NCBI GenBank assembly: GCA_000434735.1
Contig: FR881275.1
Location: forward strand, 58,141 to 122,140
From: Bacteroides sp. CAG:530
GTDB lineage: Bacteria; Bacteroidota; Bacteroidia; Bacteroidales; Bacteroidaceae
DNA: 64,000 nucleotides
Direction of reading: 5' to 3'
Shown here: in pieces, positions 45,714-55,100 of the stretch
Position numbering within the stretch: position 1 is the first letter of the stretch
How the letters are laid out: each line of letters begins with the position of its first letter
Notes under the pieces: model-generated
The model's database searches: none
The model's input: only the letters and a program-made list of their open reading frames with translations
Told to the model about the DNA's origin: nothing
Translations under genes and position numbers: made by a program

Positions 45714-46967
45714 TCAGCGTTTAGAGGTTACATCTGCCTCGTATTTTTCTACTTCGGCTATGAATTCATTGCCTACGGCCACTCCGTTCTTGAGGCAGAA
45801 CATATCGTAAACTGCGTTCCATGGCAAAGCCTTAGCTTCTTCCAGCAATGCCAGACGCTCAAAGCCCATGTCTTTGGCTTCATATTCGCGAAGCTGGGCA
45901 AGCGGTTCCAGCAAGGCACGTATCATGCACTTCTGTGCGGCGCGGCTACCTATTACGTAAGCTCCGATACGGTTGATTGATGCATCGAAGTAATCGAGGC
46001 CGTAGTGTACTCTGTTAAGTGCGTCGCAGCGAACGATTTCGCTGAACAAATCGAGTGTCGGGTCGTCCATGATTGTTACGTGGTCAGAATCCCAACGTAC
46101 GGGTCGGCTTACGTGAAGCATCAGCTCTGGCAGGTAAAGCAGCATTGCCGAAACCTTGTCGGCTACACTTTCCGTTGGGTGGAAGTGACCGGTGTCTAAT
46201 GTTACCATCTTATTATTTTTCACGCCGTAGCCCAAGTAGAACTCGTTAGAACCTACGGTGTAGCTTTCAAGGCCGATACCGAACACTTTCGATTCGATGC
46301 TGTCTTTCATGTGTTTGTATTCTGTAGCGAAAATCTCATCAAGTGAGTCTTTTAGTAGCTTGCGATACTCCATGCGGTTTACAGTGATGTCTTTGCTGCC
46401 ATCGTGAACCCATACGTTCATGATGCAGGGGTCGCCTTGCGCTTTACCCATCTCTTCGGCAATGGCGCGGCAACGTTTGCTGTGCTCTATCCAGAAGTCG
46501 CGAATGCCTTTGTCGGGGTTAGAGAGCGAAAGGTTTCCGCTCTTGGGGTGTCCGAAACAAGTGGTGTTGAAGTCGAGTTTCATGTCGTTCTCTTTTCCCC
46601 AGTCAATCCAGCTTTGGAAATGTGTTATATCTACTTCATCGCGGTCTACCACTTTCCCTTTAAAATCTCCGTATATCTCGTGTAAGTTTAGTCTATGTGT
46701 TCCCGGTATCATCGATTTTGCCTTCAGTATGTCGGCACGTAGTTCGTCTATGTTTCGTGCTTTTCCTGGATAGTTTCCGGTAGCCTGAATGCCTCCGCCC
46801 AGCTGTCCGGCCTGCACTTCAAATCCTGCTACGTCGTCAGCCTGCCAGCAATGAAGAGACAGGTGGAAGTCTTGCATATGGTTTAATACTTTTTCGGTGT
46901 CTACACCCAGTGCTGCATAGCGTTCTTTAGCAATCTCGTACGAGTTTAAGATAAGTTTTTCATTCAT
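45714..46967 (-). CDS. rhaA: L-rhamnose isomerase
   Basis: A 417-residue metal-dependent TIM-barrel isomerase converting L-rhamnose to L-rhamnulose. Recognised from the start EIAKERYAALGVDTEKVLNH, SLHCWQADDVAGFE, the metal-site LDTGHFHPTESVADKVSA and the RWDSDHVTIMDD segment. Length fits the family (about 417-420). It is the second gene of the operon, 19 bp after rhaB. Confidence 0.97.
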   Translation of the reverse strand: MNEKLILNSYEIAKERYAALGVDTEKVLNHMQDFHLSLHCWQADDVAGFEVQAGQLGGGIQATGNYPGKARNIDELRADILKAKSMIPGTHRLNLHEIYGDFKGKVVDRDEVDITHFQSWIDWGKENDMKLDFNTTCFGHPKSGNLSLSNPDKGIRDFWIEHSKRCRAIAEEMGKAQGDPCIMNVWVHDGSKDITVNRMEYRKLLKDSLDEIFATEYKHMKDSIESKVFGIGLESYTVGSNEFYLGYGVKNNKMVTLDTGHFHPTESVADKVSAMLLYLPELMLHVSRPVRWDSDHVTIMDDPTLDLFSEIVRCDALNRVHYGLDYFDASINRIGAYVIGSRAAQKCMIRALLEPLAQLREYEAKDMGFERLALLEEAKALPWNAVYDMFCLKNGVAVGNEFIAEVEKYEADVTSKR

Positions 46968-46986
46968 GATATTTAGTTTTTTAGGT

Positions 46987-48468
46987 TTAATGTAATCCGA
47001 TAATATTTCTGTACTTTATATAAGCTGCTTGCCATAGTTCACTGTCTTGCGGGTAATAAGTAGACAGTTCCACATTGGCATAGATAACGTTTCTCATTTC
47101 CTGAAGCGACTGCACTATGCCTGCCGCTTTAGCCTGTAGCATGATGTTGCCCACCGAAGAGGCTTCCGCCGGTCCGGCTATTACCGGTAATCCGATAGCG
47201 TTTGCCGTAAACTGGTTGAGCAGAGCGTTTCTTGATCCGCCGCCTATAACGTGTAGCTTTTCTATAGGATATTCAGACAGAGCCTTGAACACATCGAGCG
47301 TTTCGCGGTATTTCATGGCGAGGCTTTCGAATATCATTCTGATGTAAGCTGCATGACCATCCGGAATTTCCTGATTGGTACGTAAGCAATACTCATTGAT
47401 AGCCTCGGGCATATCAGCAGGATTAACGAACAGAGCGTCATCCGGATTGATGAAACACGAGAAAGCTTTTGCTTCCGAAGCCATCTTCACCATTTCGGGA
47501 TAAGTATATGAGGTGCCGTCCTTTTTCCAACGCTGCAGGCATTGCTCCAGAATCCACATTCCGGTGATGTTCTTAAGGAGTCTTATAGTGCCGTCTACTC
47601 CGCCTTCGTTAGTTATGTTATGTTTTATGGTTTCTTGGTTTATTACAGGTTCTTGTGTCTCAATTCCCATAAGCGACCATGTGCCCGAACTCAGATAAGC
47701 GAAGTTTTTGTCGGTAGCTGGTACTGCTGCTACCGCCGAAGCTGTATCGTGCTCGGCTACGGCTACCACCGGGATGGAAGGTATCTGCAGTTCTGCGGCA
47801 AGTTCTGGCGATAAGTGTCCTATAATGGTACCCGGCTTTACCAGAGGTGCCCATTGTTCACGGCTGGTATTGACGCTTTTCAGCAATGCCTCGTCCCAAT
47901 CTCTTTTTATCGCATCAAGCATCCCCGAAGTCGAGGCGATGGTATACTCCGTTACCATCTTGCCCGTGAGCATATAGTTAAGCGCATCGGGTATGAAGAG
48001 AATTTTGTGGGCCGCCTTCATCGATTCACAGCCACGACCATTGAGTACGTGTAGCTGAAAAAGGGTGTTGAAATCCATGTGCTGTATGCCGTTTCGCATA
48101 TATAGCTTTTCGGCATCCATTACATTGCTGAAATATTCTTCTTTCTTGCCAATGTTCTGCGGGTCTCTGTATGCGTATGGTATGCCGCATAGCTCGCCGT
48201 CGGCATTTACGCCTACTATATCCACGCCCCAAGTGTCGATGCCTGCCGATGTGACAGGCACGCCTTTACGGGCTACTTCGGCGAATCCTTTTTTCAGATT
48301 CTCATAGAGTGAGTAAATGTTCCAATAGAAATGTCCGTTCAATTGCAACATCTGATTGGGGAAGCGTGTTATTTCTTCTAAGGTCAACTTTTCTCCTTTC
48401 AGTTTTCCTAGTATCGTACGTCCGCTTGTGGCTCCCAAGTCGAATGCTATAAAATAATTTGTGTTCAT
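46987..48468 (-). CDS. rhaB: Rhamnulokinase
   Basis: A 493-residue FGGY-family kinase phosphorylating L-rhamnulose. The ATP-binding ASKHA fold starts FDLGATSGRTILG (phosphate 1); GIDTWGVDIVGV carries the catalytic Asp, VAVAEHDTASAVA and YLSSGTWSLMG follow, and LHVIGGGSRNALLNQFTANA forms the adenosine motif. It is the first gene of the rha operon and divergent from the AraC activator. Confidence 0.97.
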   Translation of the reverse strand: MNTNYFIAFDLGATSGRTILGKLKGEKLTLEEITRFPNQMLQLNGHFYWNIYSLYENLKKGFAEVARKGVPVTSAGIDTWGVDIVGVNADGELCGIPYAYRDPQNIGKKEEYFSNVMDAEKLYMRNGIQHMDFNTLFQLHVLNGRGCESMKAAHKILFIPDALNYMLTGKMVTEYTIASTSGMLDAIKRDWDEALLKSVNTSREQWAPLVKPGTIIGHLSPELAAELQIPSIPVVAVAEHDTASAVAAVPATDKNFAYLSSGTWSLMGIETQEPVINQETIKHNITNEGGVDGTIRLLKNITGMWILEQCLQRWKKDGTSYTYPEMVKMASEAKAFSCFINPDDALFVNPADMPEAINEYCLRTNQEIPDGHAAYIRMIFESLAMKYRETLDVFKALSEYPIEKLHVIGGGSRNALLNQFTANAIGLPVIAGPAEASSVGNIMLQAKAAGIVQSLQEMRNVIYANVELSTYYPQDSELWQAAYIKYRNIIGLH

Positions 48469-48490
48469 AATGGTTAACTTGATTACATGG

Positions 48491-48523
48491 CAAATGTACT
48501 GACATCGAAACCGTTCGGACGGT
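48491..48523 (-). promoter_or_regulatory. rha operon promoter with dyad ACCGT-TCGG-ACGGT
   Basis: The minus strand has TACATTTG (48498-48491), a consensus -7, 23 bp before rhaB. A 14-bp dyad, ACCGT TCGG ACGGT, occupies 48510-48523 where the -33 element should be, and no TTTG is there. This suits a promoter that needs the divergent AraC-type activator. The identity of the bound protein is inferred. Confidence 0.5.
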
Positions 48524-48563
48524 AAAAAATGATTTTCGGAATGGAAGATATGATGGAAATGTC

Positions 48564-48571
48564 TACCTTTG
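48564..48571 (+). promoter_or_regulatory. Probable promoter of the rhamnose activator gene
   Basis: TACCTTTG matches the -7 consensus 16 bp before the AraC start at 48588, implying a very short leader. A -33 element is not clear. Confidence 0.45.
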
Positions 48572-48587
48572 TAAAAATACGCTTTTC

Positions 48588-49484
48588 ATGAATAGAAAGA
48601 TTTCGAAAAATTATAAGTACCTTATCAGTAGTCAGCACGACGAGAATTGGGGGATTACCGTAAACACCGTTGGTAGCGAGACGATAGAAAAGAATTATGA
48701 TACATATCCGCCGCGTACCGGGCATCCGGCTCAGTTTTTCTTCGCTCCTTCGCGTGGAAGAAGGCTGGATAGTTATCAGTTGCTTTATATCACTAAGGGG
48801 AAGGGTACGTTTTTTACTTCGCCTCAGCAGAGCATAGAGATTAAAGAAGGCGATATGATTATACTGCGTCCTCAGCAGTGGCATAGCTATATGCCCGACA
48901 AGAGTACTGGGTGGAAGGAAATGTGGATAGGTTTTGAAGGAGCTAACATGGATAGCCGGTTTGAAAACGACTTTTTCAATAAGGATAAAATAGTATATAG
49001 AATAGGTGTTCAAGATAATATAGTGAACCTATACGACCAAGCCATACGTGTGGCCAACGAAGAAAAGGCGGCTTGTCAGCAGTTCTTGGCGGGCATTGCT
49101 AACCTGATTCTTGGTATGACCATGTATTACGACCAAAACCGCTGCTTCGATACTGCTACCGAGGCTCAGATAGATAAGGCGAAAATCATAATCAGAGAAA
49201 ACCTGTTGAAAGGCATCACGCCAGAAGATGTGGCTTCGCAGATAAATATGAGCTATTCATGGTTCAGAAAGTTATTTAAGGACTATATCGGAGTGTCGCC
49301 GGCGCATTACATTCAGGAATTGAAGATACAGGAGGCTAAACAGATGTTGTCGGACATCAATACGAGCATAAAGGAGATTTCGTATTATCTTGGTTTCGAT
49401 GATATGGCTTATTTCTCAAAGGTTTTTAAGAAATACACTGGTTATACTCCCATTGAATATAAGACTACATTCTATTCTCATTGA
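48588..49484 (+). CDS. rhaR: AraC-family activator of the rhamnose operon
   Basis: A 298-residue regulator with a cupin-type sugar-sensing domain (YQLLYITKGKGTFFTSP, IKEGDMIILRPQQWHSYMPD near 95-115) and a C-terminal AraC DNA-binding pair (ITPEDVASQINMSYSWFRKL; IKEISYYLGFDDMAYFSKVF; TGYTPIEYK). It is divergent from rhaB with a 119-bp shared control region. In B. thetaiotaomicron an AraC-type RhaR activates the equivalent operon; the name here rests on that precedent and position. Confidence 0.85.
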   Translation: MNRKISKNYKYLISSQHDENWGITVNTVGSETIEKNYDTYPPRTGHPAQFFFAPSRGRRLDSYQLLYITKGKGTFFTSPQQSIEIKEGDMIILRPQQWHSYMPDKSTGWKEMWIGFEGANMDSRFENDFFNKDKIVYRIGVQDNIVNLYDQAIRVANEEKAACQQFLAGIANLILGMTMYYDQNRCFDTATEAQIDKAKIIIRENLLKGITPEDVASQINMSYSWFRKLFKDYIGVSPAHYIQELKIQEAKQMLSDINTSIKEISYYLGFDDMAYFSKVFKKYTGYTPIEYKTTFYSH

Positions 49485-49595
49485 GAGATACAATTGGCTA
49501 TCTGGTGTTTGTAAACAATGAATGATAACTACGTAAATACCACAAATGGAATAATTTTTGTAGCAAAAGGACTAATGGAGATATGCCGAAAGCAA

Positions 49596-49603
49596 TATCT
49601 TTG
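49596..49603 (+). promoter_or_regulatory. Probable promoter of the RND efflux operon
   Basis: TATCTTTG fits the -7 consensus 49 bp before the chosen adaptor start. Its place inside the longer reading frame that opens at 49518 argues that the first 45 codons of that frame are not translated. No clear -33 TTTG is present. Confidence 0.5.
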
Positions 49604-49652
49604 CACTAGAAAATTAGACTATTCAATACAGACTAAAAACAGCAATAGTAAT

Positions 49653-50678
49653 ATGATGAAAAAGATTGTTTTCATGACAGTTATGCTTGCCTGCATAAGC
49701 CTGGCCGGATGCTCAGAAAAGAAACAGAACGCATCGAGCCAACCGGTATCGGTAGAAGTGCAGACAATGAAATCGGCCGATGTGACAGCCGGATATGATT
49801 ATGTAGGAACAGTAGAAGAAACCACCGGAGCGATGCTCAGTTTTCAGGTGCCGGGCAATGTGGAACGTATAGCGGTAGATGCCGGAACACGTGTGCGCCG
49901 CGGACAGTTGCTCGCTACACTTAATCAGGCTTCGCTAAAAGATATGTACGATGCGGCGGCAGCCACGCTGACTCAGGCGCGAGATGCTTATGCGCGATAT
50001 AGTAAACTGCATCAGCAAGGCAGTATGCCCGAGATTAAGTGGGTGGAAGTGGAAAGCAAATTACAACAGGCGGTATCTGCCGAAGCCATAGCCAAGAAGA
50101 ACCTTAACGATAGTAGGCTCTATGCTCCGTACGATGGGGTGATAGCCTCTAAAGAAGCCGAGCAAGGCATGAATGTATTGGCTGGTCAGCCCGTGCTGAA
50201 GCTTGTAGACGTGCGTCAGGTTTCGGTGAAAATAGCCGTGCCCGAAAAAGAAATTGCCCGATTGAAAGTAGGACAGAAGGCTACGTTCCGTGTAGAGGCA
50301 CTCGACGGTCGCTCGTACCAAACTCAGGTAACGGAGAAAGGTATTGTGGCTAATCAACTATCGCATACTTACGATGTGAAGATGAAGGTTGATAATGCTG
50401 ACGGTGCGTTGATGCCAGGCATGGTATGCAATGTGAGCGTGGTTCCCGACACACAGAAGAGTGGGTTTACGCTTCCGGCTGGAGCCGTATCGCTCGATGT
50501 TGACGGACGCCGTTTCGTATGGACGGTAGTCGATGGTAAGGCTGCTCGCCGATGGGTAGAGACCGGAGCGCTTGCCGGCAATAACGTATCTATAACCAGT
50601 GGACTGTCAGAGGGCGACCAGGTGATAACCGTAGGTAATCATAAGGTGAGCGAAGGCATGGAAGTGAACGTCAAGTAA
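49653..50678 (+). CDS. RND efflux membrane-fusion (adaptor) lipoprotein
   Basis: A 341-residue periplasmic adaptor. The start at 49653 gives a lipoprotein signal with lipobox SLAGC (C20); the upstream extension has no export features. The lipoyl domain (VERIAVDAGTRVRRGQLLATL, split), a short helical hairpin (AAATLTQARDAYARYSKLH), ASKEAEQGMNVLAGQPVLKLVD and a beta-barrel (VRQVSVKIAVPEKEIARLKV) are typical of the AcrA/HlyD family. It is the first gene of a three-gene exporter operon, 16 bp before the pump. Confidence 0.93.
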   Translation: MMKKIVFMTVMLACISLAGCSEKKQNASSQPVSVEVQTMKSADVTAGYDYVGTVEETTGAMLSFQVPGNVERIAVDAGTRVRRGQLLATLNQASLKDMYDAAAATLTQARDAYARYSKLHQQGSMPEIKWVEVESKLQQAVSAEAIAKKNLNDSRLYAPYDGVIASKEAEQGMNVLAGQPVLKLVDVRQVSVKIAVPEKEIARLKVGQKATFRVEALDGRSYQTQVTEKGIVANQLSHTYDVKMKVDNADGALMPGMVCNVSVVPDTQKSGFTLPAGAVSLDVDGRRFVWTVVDGKAARRWVETGALAGNNVSITSGLSEGDQVITVGNHKVSEGMEVNVK

Positions 50679-50694
50679 AAGGGAGACACTGCGT

Positions 50695-53600
50695 ATGAAA
50701 AGAAATTTCATTGAGGCTGCCATGGCTTATCATAAGATAGTGCTGCTGATAGTCAGTATGTTTGTCATTATCGGCATATATGGCTTATGTATGATGCCTA
50801 AGCAGGAGATACCGTCCATCACCATCCGTCAGGGATTGGTAGCCGTGGTTTATCCGGGAGCTACTTCTGCAGAGGTGGAGGCACGTGTGGCAAGGACGTT
50901 AGAGGATTTCGTCTTCGGATATAAAGAGGTGAACAAGAAGAAGAGCTATACGCTTAGCAAAGACGGAATGGCGCTGATGTTCCTGGAACTGAATGATAAT
51001 GTCAATAACCACGATGCGTTTTGGTCTAAGTTTAAGCACGGTCTTAGCGGACTGAAGACGCAGTTGCCTTCGGGGGTATTGGCGGTGCAGGCTATAGATG
51101 ATGTGGGCGATACCTCGTCGTTGCTCATTACGCTTGAGAGTAATCAGAAGACTTACCGTGAGTTGCGGAAGTACTTAGAGTCGCTCGAAGACAAGTTGCG
51201 CCGCATCGATGCGGTGTCTCGACTGCGTGTGTCGGGTATGCTCGATGAGCAGATATCAGTTTATCTGGACAGTAAGAAGATGGCCCGCTATGGCATAGGT
51301 GCCTATTCGGTATTGTCGAAGTTGTCGATGCAGGGATTCACCACGCTGAGCGGAACCGTTAAGAACGATGATGGCGTATTGCCGGTGCATGTGGCTGATT
51401 CTTACGACACCGAGCGTGAGGTAGGCGAGCAGATAGTCTATTCTGATAAAGACGGAAATATTGTCCGACTGAAAGACGTAGCCCGTGTAGTGCGCGAGTA
51501 TCCCGACACTGACAAATACATACAGTGCAACGGCACTAAATGTGTGCTTCTCTCAGTAGAGATGCGCGAAGGCTACGATATTGTGGCGATGGGAAAAGAA
51601 GTGCATCAGTTGCTCGATGAGTATAAAAAGACTCTTCCAGATGATGTAAACATTACTACCATTACCGACCAGGCTAAAGTGGTAGAGGACTCTGTAATCA
51701 ACTTCCTCCGTGAGTTGCTTATCGCTGTGGTTTCTGTTATCGTGGTAGTTATCTTGCTGATGCCGCTACGTGTAGCAGGGGTTTCTGCCATATCAATCCC
51801 GGTAACAATTTTCATGGCATTGGCACTGTTCTGCATATTCGGTATCGAGCTGAATACCGTAACTTTGGCGGCGCTGATTGTTACGCTTGGCATGATAGTA
51901 GACGATTCGGTGGTAATCATAGACAATTACATTGATAAGTTGGGCACAGGCATGTCTCGTTGGCATGCGGCATCGGCTGCACCGCGAGAGTTCTTTATGT
52001 CGGTATTGTCGGCCACTCTTTCTATCAGTATTACTTTCTTCCCGTTCTTGTTTACCATGACAGGCCCTTACGGCGACTTCGTTAAGTCGTTCCCGTGGTC
52101 TATGTTTATCATATTAGGTATCTCCTTATTAATATCGTTGCTGGTCACTCCGTATCTGCAGTACGTATTCATTAAGAAAGGCATCACTCCAAAGCAAGAT
52201 GCCGACGGCAAAAAGAAGAAATCTCCGCTCGACTATCTGCAGGCTGGATATGATGCACTGTTGGCGGCTTGCTTCCGCCATCCGATGCTTACTATAGGTG
52301 CAGGTGTTGCTTCTATCGTGCTCGGGGTATTGATATACTTGTCCACCCCTCAGCGCATGAAGCCTATAGCCGACCGTGACCAGTTTGCCGTAGAGTTCTA
52401 TCTTCCGGCTGGTGCCTCATCGCAGCGTACTGCAGCGGTGGCAGATAGCATTCGGCATATCTTGGAGAAAGATGAACGTGTAGTTTCTATCACTTCGTTT
52501 ATAGGTGAAGGTTCGCCTCGTTTTCATTCTACTTACGCACCGCAGGTGGGCGGACCCAACTTTGCACAGTTCATAGTGAACACTAAGGGAGAGGAAGAGA
52601 CAGAGCAACTGCTTGATGAGTACGCCGACCGCTATACAGAGTATTTCGCCGATGCGCATGTGCGCTTTAAACAGATGGACTACTCTGATGCCATTTATCC
52701 GATAGAGGTACGCCTTAGCGGTGATAGCATCAGCGACTTGCTTAAAGCCGCACAGATAGTAGAGCAGACCATGCACGCCAATAAGGGTCTGAAGATGATA
52801 CGCACTAATTATGAGAACGTACAGCCGGGCATAATGGTACGCCCTGATGAGGTAGAGGCCGAACGACTTGGTGTAAACAAGGCGTTGCTGTCAGCCGATT
52901 TGGCGGTAGGCTTTGGCGATGGCATTCCGATGACTACACTTTGGGAGAAAGATTACCCCGTAAGCGTGGTGCTGAAGTCTGATCATAACGGAAAGCCTAA
53001 TGCTGATGATTTGCTGAATGAATACATCCCCGTACTTGGAGGTATGTCGGCAGTTCCGTTGAGGCAGTTGGCATCTGTTACACCCGATTGGAACCCTGGT
53101 ACGATAGTTCGCAGAAATGGTGTTCGAACTATTTCGGTCACTGCCGAGGTGTGTAGAGGCGGAAACGAGAACGTGCTGGCCAATGAAGTATGGAATGCCA
53201 TCCCGTTCGATAAACTACCCGCAGGTGTTGAGGCATCGTTGGGCGGTATGTACGAGAAGGATAGCGAAACCATCCCTATGGTGGTAAACGGTGTAGTGAT
53301 AGCCGTACTGCTGATATTCTTCATACTGCTGTTCCATTTCAAACGAATAGATTTGGCGTTGATAAACCTTGGTTCCATCACGCTGTGTGTGTTCGGAGCG
53401 ATGGCGGGACTGAAGTTGCTTGGCATGGACCTTAGTATTACAGCTATATTAGGACTTGTAAGTTTGATGGGTATTTTGGTGCGTAACGGTATTATTATGC
53501 TCGATTATGCCGAGGAACTGAGGCGAGACATGGGCATGTCTGTACGCGATGCCGCCTATCATGCTGGGGTGCGCCGTATGCGACCCATCTTCCTTACTTC

Positions 53601-53763
53601 GGCTGCTGCGTCTGTGGGCGTATTGCCTATGATATTAGAGAACTCATCGCTGTGGACTCCTATGGGTACGGTGATTTGTTTTGGTACACTTATTTCTATG
53701 GTGCTTATTTCTACGGTGTTACCCGTTATGTATTGGTTGGCATTCAGGGGTAAGGTGAAATAA
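50695..53763 (+). CDS. RND-family efflux pump inner-membrane protein
   Basis: A 1022-residue proton-driven exporter with 12 membrane helices and two large periplasmic loops. The first helix starts near residue 13 and is followed by PKQEIPSITIRQGLVAVVYPGATSAEVE, split over the porter domain. The membrane core has LIVTLGMIVDDSVVIIDNYIDK with the relay Asp pair near 405 and, in the second half, GLVSLMGILVRNGIIMLDYAEE. It belongs to the AcrB/MexB-like HAE group. The substrates cannot be predicted; no regulator is encoded beside it. Confidence 0.95.
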   Translation: MKRNFIEAAMAYHKIVLLIVSMFVIIGIYGLCMMPKQEIPSITIRQGLVAVVYPGATSAEVEARVARTLEDFVFGYKEVNKKKSYTLSKDGMALMFLELNDNVNNHDAFWSKFKHGLSGLKTQLPSGVLAVQAIDDVGDTSSLLITLESNQKTYRELRKYLESLEDKLRRIDAVSRLRVSGMLDEQISVYLDSKKMARYGIGAYSVLSKLSMQGFTTLSGTVKNDDGVLPVHVADSYDTEREVGEQIVYSDKDGNIVRLKDVARVVREYPDTDKYIQCNGTKCVLLSVEMREGYDIVAMGKEVHQLLDEYKKTLPDDVNITTITDQAKVVEDSVINFLRELLIAVVSVIVVVILLMPLRVAGVSAISIPVTIFMALALFCIFGIELNTVTLAALIVTLGMIVDDSVVIIDNYIDKLGTGMSRWHAASAAPREFFMSVLSATLSISITFFPFLFTMTGPYGDFVKSFPWSMFIILGISLLISLLVTPYLQYVFIKKGITPKQDADGKKKKSPLDYLQAGYDALLAACFRHPMLTIGAGVASIVLGVLIYLSTPQRMKPIADRDQFAVEFYLPAGASSQRTAAVADSIRHILEKDERVVSITSFIGEGSPRFHSTYAPQVGGPNFAQFIVNTKGEEETEQLLDEYADRYTEYFADAHVRFKQMDYSDAIYPIEVRLSGDSISDLLKAAQIVEQTMHANKGLKMIRTNYENVQPGIMVRPDEVEAERLGVNKALLSADLAVGFGDGIPMTTLWEKDYPVSVVLKSDHNGKPNADDLLNEYIPVLGGMSAVPLRQLASVTPDWNPGTIVRRNGVRTISVTAEVCRGGNENVLANEVWNAIPFDKLPAGVEASLGGMYEKDSETIPMVVNGVVIAVLLIFFILLFHFKRIDLALINLGSITLCVFGAMAGLKLLGMDLSITAILGLVSLMGILVRNGIIMLDYAEELRRDMGMSVRDAAYHAGVRRMRPIFLTSAAASVGVLPMILENSSLWTPMGTVICFGTLISMVLISTVLPVMYWLAFRGKVK

Positions 53764-53784
53764 CACGGTTTAATTTAATTAGGT

Positions 53785-55083
53785 ATGAAACGGATATTTT
53801 TATTTCTCTGTATAGGATTGTCGTTAAGTACGGCATCCCTGGCTCAACGCCAACTTACACTTGATGATTGCCGCTCGCTGGCTTTGCAAAACAATTCTAA
53901 GATAAAGACCGCACGGCTGGAGGTAAGCGGCGCTAAAGAGATGCAGCGTGAGGCGTTGACCAAGTATTTCCCTAATATCAGTGCCGCAGGTACGGGCTTT
54001 AAGGCCGATAAAGGAGCGGTAGGGTTGTCGGTGCTTAACGGTATGTACTCTACGTCTTTTGTAGATAGGGGAGTTATGGCGGGTGTTACTGCCGTGCAAC
54101 CCATATTTGCCGGAGGTCAGATTCTTAACGGAAACAAGTTGGCCAAGGTGAACGCCAGCGTTAAGAGCGAGCAGCTCCGCTTGTCAGAAGATGAGGCTGT
54201 GCTAACCGTAGAGCAGTATTACTGGCAGTGGGTATCGCTGAAAGAGAAACTTAAGACACTCGATGTGGTGGGCCGTCAGATTGATACGATTCGTCGTGAT
54301 GTATCAACGGCTGTCGATGCTGGCGTGGCTATGCAGAACGACTTGCTTCAGGTGGAGCTGGAGCGTAACCGCATCTCTGCCAACAGACTGAAGGTGAACA
54401 ACGGACTGAGTGTGGTAAAGATGCTGTTGGCACAGGCTATTGAGTTGCCTGCTGATAGCTTCGACATAGCGGTGTCTGTGCCAGAGGATTTGCCCGACCC
54501 TAATATATATAAGGTAGACCATCAGGCGGCTCTGCAGATTACTCCTACATACAGAATGCTGCAAAAGAGTGTAGAGGCAAGCAAGCTTCAGCGTAACATG
54601 GAGCTTGGCAAGCGACTTCCTACTATCGGCATTGGTGCCGGATATATGTATTATGATTTGCCCGATCAGCATAGCATCAGCGTGATAGAGAACCGTCGTT
54701 CTATGGGGATGGTATTCGCGTCGATAGCTATCCCGTTGTCAGATTGGTGGGGAGGTACTCACGCCATCCGTCAGAAGAATGTGCAGCTAAAGATAGCCGA
54801 AGAGTCTAAGCGAAGTAATTCTGAGCTTCTGTTAGTGCAGATGCAGCAGCTATGGAATGAGCTTGTAGAGGCTTATGATCAAGCTAAGATATCTAAAGAA
54901 TCGGTGGCAAAGGCTACAGAGAACGCTCGCATCAGTACCAACTGTTATCATGCCGGCACGGTGGCTATAAGCGACTTGCTGAACGCTCAGTCATTGCTTC
55001 AGCAGAGCCGAGATCAGTATACTGACGATTTGACTACGTACTTTATTAAGCGCACACGTTATCTCCAAGCTACCGGAAGATAA
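53785..55083 (+). CDS. TolC-family outer-membrane efflux protein
   Basis: A 432-residue outer-membrane factor with a signal peptide (MKRIFLFLCIGLSLSTASLA) and the duplicated coiled-coil architecture: LTLDDCRSLALQNNSKIKTARLEVSG opens the first repeat (split here) and VDHQAALQITPTYRMLQKSVEASK the second. It completes the tripartite pump with the two preceding genes, starting 21 bp after the RND gene. Its stop codon lies inside a compact hairpin. Confidence 0.92.
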   Translation: MKRIFLFLCIGLSLSTASLAQRQLTLDDCRSLALQNNSKIKTARLEVSGAKEMQREALTKYFPNISAAGTGFKADKGAVGLSVLNGMYSTSFVDRGVMAGVTAVQPIFAGGQILNGNKLAKVNASVKSEQLRLSEDEAVLTVEQYYWQWVSLKEKLKTLDVVGRQIDTIRRDVSTAVDAGVAMQNDLLQVELERNRISANRLKVNNGLSVVKMLLAQAIELPADSFDIAVSVPEDLPDPNIYKVDHQAALQITPTYRMLQKSVEASKLQRNMELGKRLPTIGIGAGYMYYDLPDQHSISVIENRRSMGMVFASIAIPLSDWWGGTHAIRQKNVQLKIAEESKRSNSELLLVQMQQLWNELVEAYDQAKISKESVAKATENARISTNCYHAGTVAISDLLNAQSLLQQSRDQYTDDLTTYFIKRTRYLQATGR

Positions 55084-55097
55084 CGTGCGTGCACGTT
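55082..55097. terminator. Compact bidirectional hairpin between tolC-like and MFS genes
   Basis: AACGTGCGTGCACGTT forms a 6- to 7-bp stem with a tiny loop, followed by TTATT on the plus strand. It overlaps the TolC-family stop codon (55081-55083) and ends 3 bp before the MFS stop. It fills the whole 17-bp gap between two convergent genes. Confidence 0.55.
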
Positions 55098-55100
55098 TTA

